Below, piece by piece: positions 48,921 through 50,166 of a DNA stretch of 50,166 bases. The notes under the pieces are model-generated. The model had not been told where the DNA came from. It searched no databases and worked only from the letters and a program-made list of their open reading frames with translations. Numbering within the stretch: position 1 is the stretch's first letter; each line of letters opens with the position of its first letter. A program made the translations under genes and the position numbers. The DNA comes from Microbacterium sp. p3-SID336 (GTDB taxonomy: Bacteria > Actinomycetota > Actinomycetes > Actinomycetales > Microbacteriaceae): contig NZ_JALXPE010000030.1 of assembly GCF_025143365.1 (NCBI RefSeq), positions 1 through 50,166 on the forward strand. Direction: 5' to 3'.

Positions 48921-49035
48921 TGGCGGGGCCGGTGCCGGCTATCACCGTGGAGCGGTGCGGGATGCGCGCGTCCCTTCTTCGCCGGTCGTGCCCCATGGCG
49001 CCGAACAGCATCCAGGCGGACGCGTCGGGTCGCCG

Positions 49036-49108
49036 TGTCCACCGCCGGGTTCGAACCGGCAACCTCTCGGGCTTCAACCGAGCGCTCTTCCATATGAGCT
49101 TGGAGGAC
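49036..49108 (-). tRNA. tRNA-Phe(GAA)
   Basis: Acceptor GTCCTCC/GGTGGAC with one U-U mismatch, anticodon stem CTCGG/CCGAG, loop TTGAAGC, discriminator A. Confidence 0.88.
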
Positions 49109-49109
49109 G

Positions 49110-49187
49110 TGGGTGCAGGGGCAGGATTCGAACCTGCGACCTCCGGCGTATGAGACCGGCGGGCTGACCGAGCTGCCCTACCCTGCG
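49110..49187 (-). tRNA. tRNA-Met(CAT), initiator-like
   Basis: Acceptor CGCAGGG/CCCTGCA leaves a C1-A72 mismatch, the hallmark of bacterial initiator tRNA. The D arm AGCTCGGTCA and the AGGTC variable loop also follow the initiator. Anticodon loop CTCATAC. The anticodon stem has G-C, G-C and then U-G instead of three G-C pairs. Discriminator C and encoded CCA. Confidence 0.85.
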
Positions 49188-49189
49188 CG

Positions 49190-49263
49190 AGCTTCGACCG
49201 GGATTCGAACCCGGGGCCTGTCCCTTACGAGGGGACCGCTCTGGCCTTCTGAGCTATCGAAGC
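49190..49263 (-). tRNA. tRNA-Thr(CGT)
   Basis: Acceptor GCTTCGA/TCGAAGC, anticodon stem GTCCC/GGGAC, loop CTCGTAA, discriminator T. Confidence 0.9.
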
Positions 49264-49287
49264 GCAACTACGACGCCGGTGACACCA

Positions 49288-49345
49288 GTCCGGGCCGGAA
49301 TCGAACCGACCTCAACGCGCTGGCGCCGCAGTCACCCGGGCTTGT
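49288..49345 (-). other. tRNA remnant with intact T arm
   Basis: Minus strand shows GTCGG TTCGATT CCGGC followed by CCGGACT, a good T arm and 3' acceptor strand, but no valid anticodon arm precedes it. A decayed or rearranged tRNA gene. Confidence 0.4.
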
Positions 49346-49418
49346 ACCGGCGCGGTGAAAGAGGCGCGACCTCGAGCACCGCGGTTTCGTCGCGCTGCAG
49401 CACGACAAGATCACATGG

Positions 49419-49492
49419 GGTGAACGACGGGGCTCGAACCCGCACAGAGCAGGTCCACAACCTGCCGCATTGACCGCCTCTGCCACGTCCCC
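49419..49492 (-). tRNA. tRNA-His(GTG), atypical acceptor
   Basis: Anticodon stem GCAGG/CCTGC with loop TTGTGGA, T loop TTCGAGC. The acceptor GGGGACG/CGTTCAC has a G2-A71 mismatch, and the base before position 1 is T, so the extra G-1 that histidyl-tRNA synthetase recognises is not encoded. It may be poorly charged. Confidence 0.8.
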
Positions 49493-49494
49493 AG

Positions 49495-49566
49495 CTCCCC
49501 CGGGTGGGATCGAACCACCGGCCTGCCGATTAACAATCGGATGCTCTGCCGCTGAGCTACGGGGGA
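49495..49566 (-). tRNA. tRNA-Asn(GTT)
   Basis: Acceptor TCCCCCG/CGGGGGA, anticodon loop TTGTTAA, discriminator G. Different acceptor from the tRNA fragment at 6-44. Confidence 0.9.
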
Positions 49567-49580
49567 TCATGATCTCTTGA

Positions 49581-49657
49581 TGGTCCGCGACCGACGAATC
49601 GAACGTCGCAGCACCGTCTTATCAGGACGGCGGCGTCACCAGCTGCTCTCGTCGCGG
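49581..49657 (-). tRNA. tRNA-Ile(GAT), unusual D arm
   Basis: Acceptor CCGCGAC/GTCGCGG, anticodon stem CCGTC/GACGG, loop CTGATAA, discriminator A and encoded CCA. Position 8 is G rather than U and the D stem does not pair well, so folding or function may be impaired. Confidence 0.8.
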
Positions 49658-49660
49658 GCA

Positions 49661-49690
49661 GGCCTGGAGCAGTTCGTCCGACTCCAGGCC
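49661..49690 (-). other. 9-bp perfect hairpin in an array spacer
   Basis: GGCCTGGAG and CTCCAGGCC flank a 12-nt loop just upstream of tRNA-Ile. The rest of the 145-bp spacer holds no gene. Confidence 0.5.
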
Positions 49691-49802
49691 GCAAGGCAGC
49701 AGCTTTGCTTGGACTTCACCTGGCGGGCCACCGCGGGAGACCGCTCAGACCGTCGCACTGTCTTCTCCCGGGAGCTGGACGGCCAGTTGCTGTCCGAGAT
49801 GT

Positions 49803-49877
49803 GTGCCCGACCGGGGAGTCGAACCCCGAACCTCCGGATCCTAAGTCCGGCGCCTCTGCCAGTTGGGCTAGACGGGC
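49803..49877 (-). tRNA. tRNA with UAG anticodon (Leu codon CUA), class I shape
   Basis: Anticodon stem CCGGA/TCCGG, loop CTTAGGA, so the anticodon is UAG and should read CUA (Leu). The variable loop is only 5 nt, while bacterial tRNA-Leu normally has a long arm. Acceptor GCCCGTC/GTCGGGC has a U-U mismatch. The D arm GCCCAACTGGCAGAGGC resembles phage tRNAs. Charging identity is uncertain. Confidence 0.8.
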
Positions 49878-49895
49878 GAAGTTGACGCTCATGCG

Positions 49896-49901
49896 TACGA
49901 T
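49896..49901 (+). promoter_or_regulatory. -10 box, leaderless start
   Basis: TACGAT, 6 nt before GTG 49908, fits the TANNNT-N6-start pattern seen at the metal sensors and the XRE gene. Confidence 0.45.
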
Positions 49902-49907
49902 GGCGTC

Positions 49908-50111
49908 GTGAGCGCTGATGAACCACCACTCGACCTCGAGGACCTACTCCTCGCCGGCGGCGAGGAGCCCCGCTGTCCCGATTGCGCGATCGTGAAGAGG
50001 GTGGCGACTGCGGGGTGGGTCTGCCCTGAATGCGGGCATCTCGATCCGGTCGACGACGACGTCGAGTGGCCCGGCGAGGGCGAGGGCATCGGCAGTGTGC
50101 ACGGCGGGTAG
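49908..50111 (+). CDS. Small zinc-ribbon protein (67 aa)
   Basis: Acidic N-terminus, then CPDC and CPEC pairs 22 residues apart, a rubredoxin-like zinc ribbon (WVCPECGH), and an acidic Gly-rich tail. GTG 49908 lacks a ribosome site but lies 6 nt after TACGAT. Divergent from the tRNA array. Function unknown. Confidence 0.65.
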   Translation: MSADEPPLDLEDLLLAGGEEPRCPDCAIVKRVATAGWVCPECGHLDPVDDDVEWPGEGEGIGSVHGG

Positions 50112-50166
50112 CTGTACTTCCCCGTGAGGTTGTGAACGCGTTCTGAGGGGGTCTGCCCGCCGATGC

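Noticed and set aside
1..50166. CRISPR array, integrase or relaxase
   Set aside because: No regularly spaced repeats and no protein with integrase or relaxase motifs were seen in any frame.

Overview
The window is high-GC DNA with dense, often overlapping genes, ATGA/GTGA stop-start couplings, many GTG starts and several leaderless-looking starts. Together with a CmtR-type cadmium/lead sensor, DUF3515, System II cytochrome c assembly genes and a Gln/Glu/Arg-rich tRNA array, this points to an actinomycete, most likely Micrococcales and perhaps Microbacteriaceae (inference, no marker gene is present). At the extreme left (6-44) lies a 3' half of a tRNA (Asn-like) including CCA but no 5' half. 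That is what the far end of an element integrated in a tRNA gene looks like, so everything to the right may belong to one integrative element larger than 50 kb. No integrase is visible in the window. Layout: (1) 279-4043, element core: a 331-aa unknown protein and a 33-aa membrane peptide read left, a SAM methyltransferase and a HerA/DUF87-type ATPase read right, from a shared divergent promoter. (2) 4318-27000, a metal and redox island. Three operons each begin with one copy of a three-member family of 148-151 aa two-helix membrane proteins. Each copy starts 7 nt after a -10 box and carries a 21-bp Fur/Zur-like palindrome exactly 52 nt inside the gene. Operon A: DUF3515 lipoprotein, CopD-CtaG fusion, CopC. 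Operon B: DsbA-like protein, CzcO-like flavoprotein, CzcD zinc exporter, zinc-ribbon protein, LspA, CtaG-like protein, Lnt, M23 peptidase. Operon C: TlpA/ResA-like, CcdA, ResB, M23 peptidase, ResC/CcsB. An IS481-family element with a mutated catalytic glutamate and an lgt fragment separate B from C. A third M23 peptidase and another CtaG-like protein follow on the minus strand. (3) 27137-32218, heavy-metal efflux: a P1B-4-like ATPase divergent from a CzrA/SmtB-type sensor, then a CmtR sensor, a second P1B ATPase and a small thioredoxin-fold protein. (4) 32353-36163, an arsenic operon in which trxB-trxA-acr3-arsR/arsC fusion are chained by ATGA overlaps, plus a second arsC. (5) 36240-46538, mobile-element accessory genes: a truncated umuC, a DNA adenine methyltransferase and small unknown genes, and a module of XRE repressor, ImmA/IrrE protease, MAB_1171c-like membrane protein and two related alpha/beta hydrolases. 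(6) 46612-49877, an array of 19 tRNA genes on the minus strand with two tRNA remnants, one embedded protein gene and an HNH nuclease gene at its 3' side. The two most unusual signals are regulatory. First, six genes of the element core and accessory regions share a promoter-like motif, GGGTATGTG followed 5-6 nt later by the start codon, which predicts leaderless transcripts under common control. Second, the three metal/redox operons share the leader protein and internal palindrome described above. With the XRE/ImmA/membrane/hydrolase module and the tRNA array, these are the best candidates for undescribed biology here.
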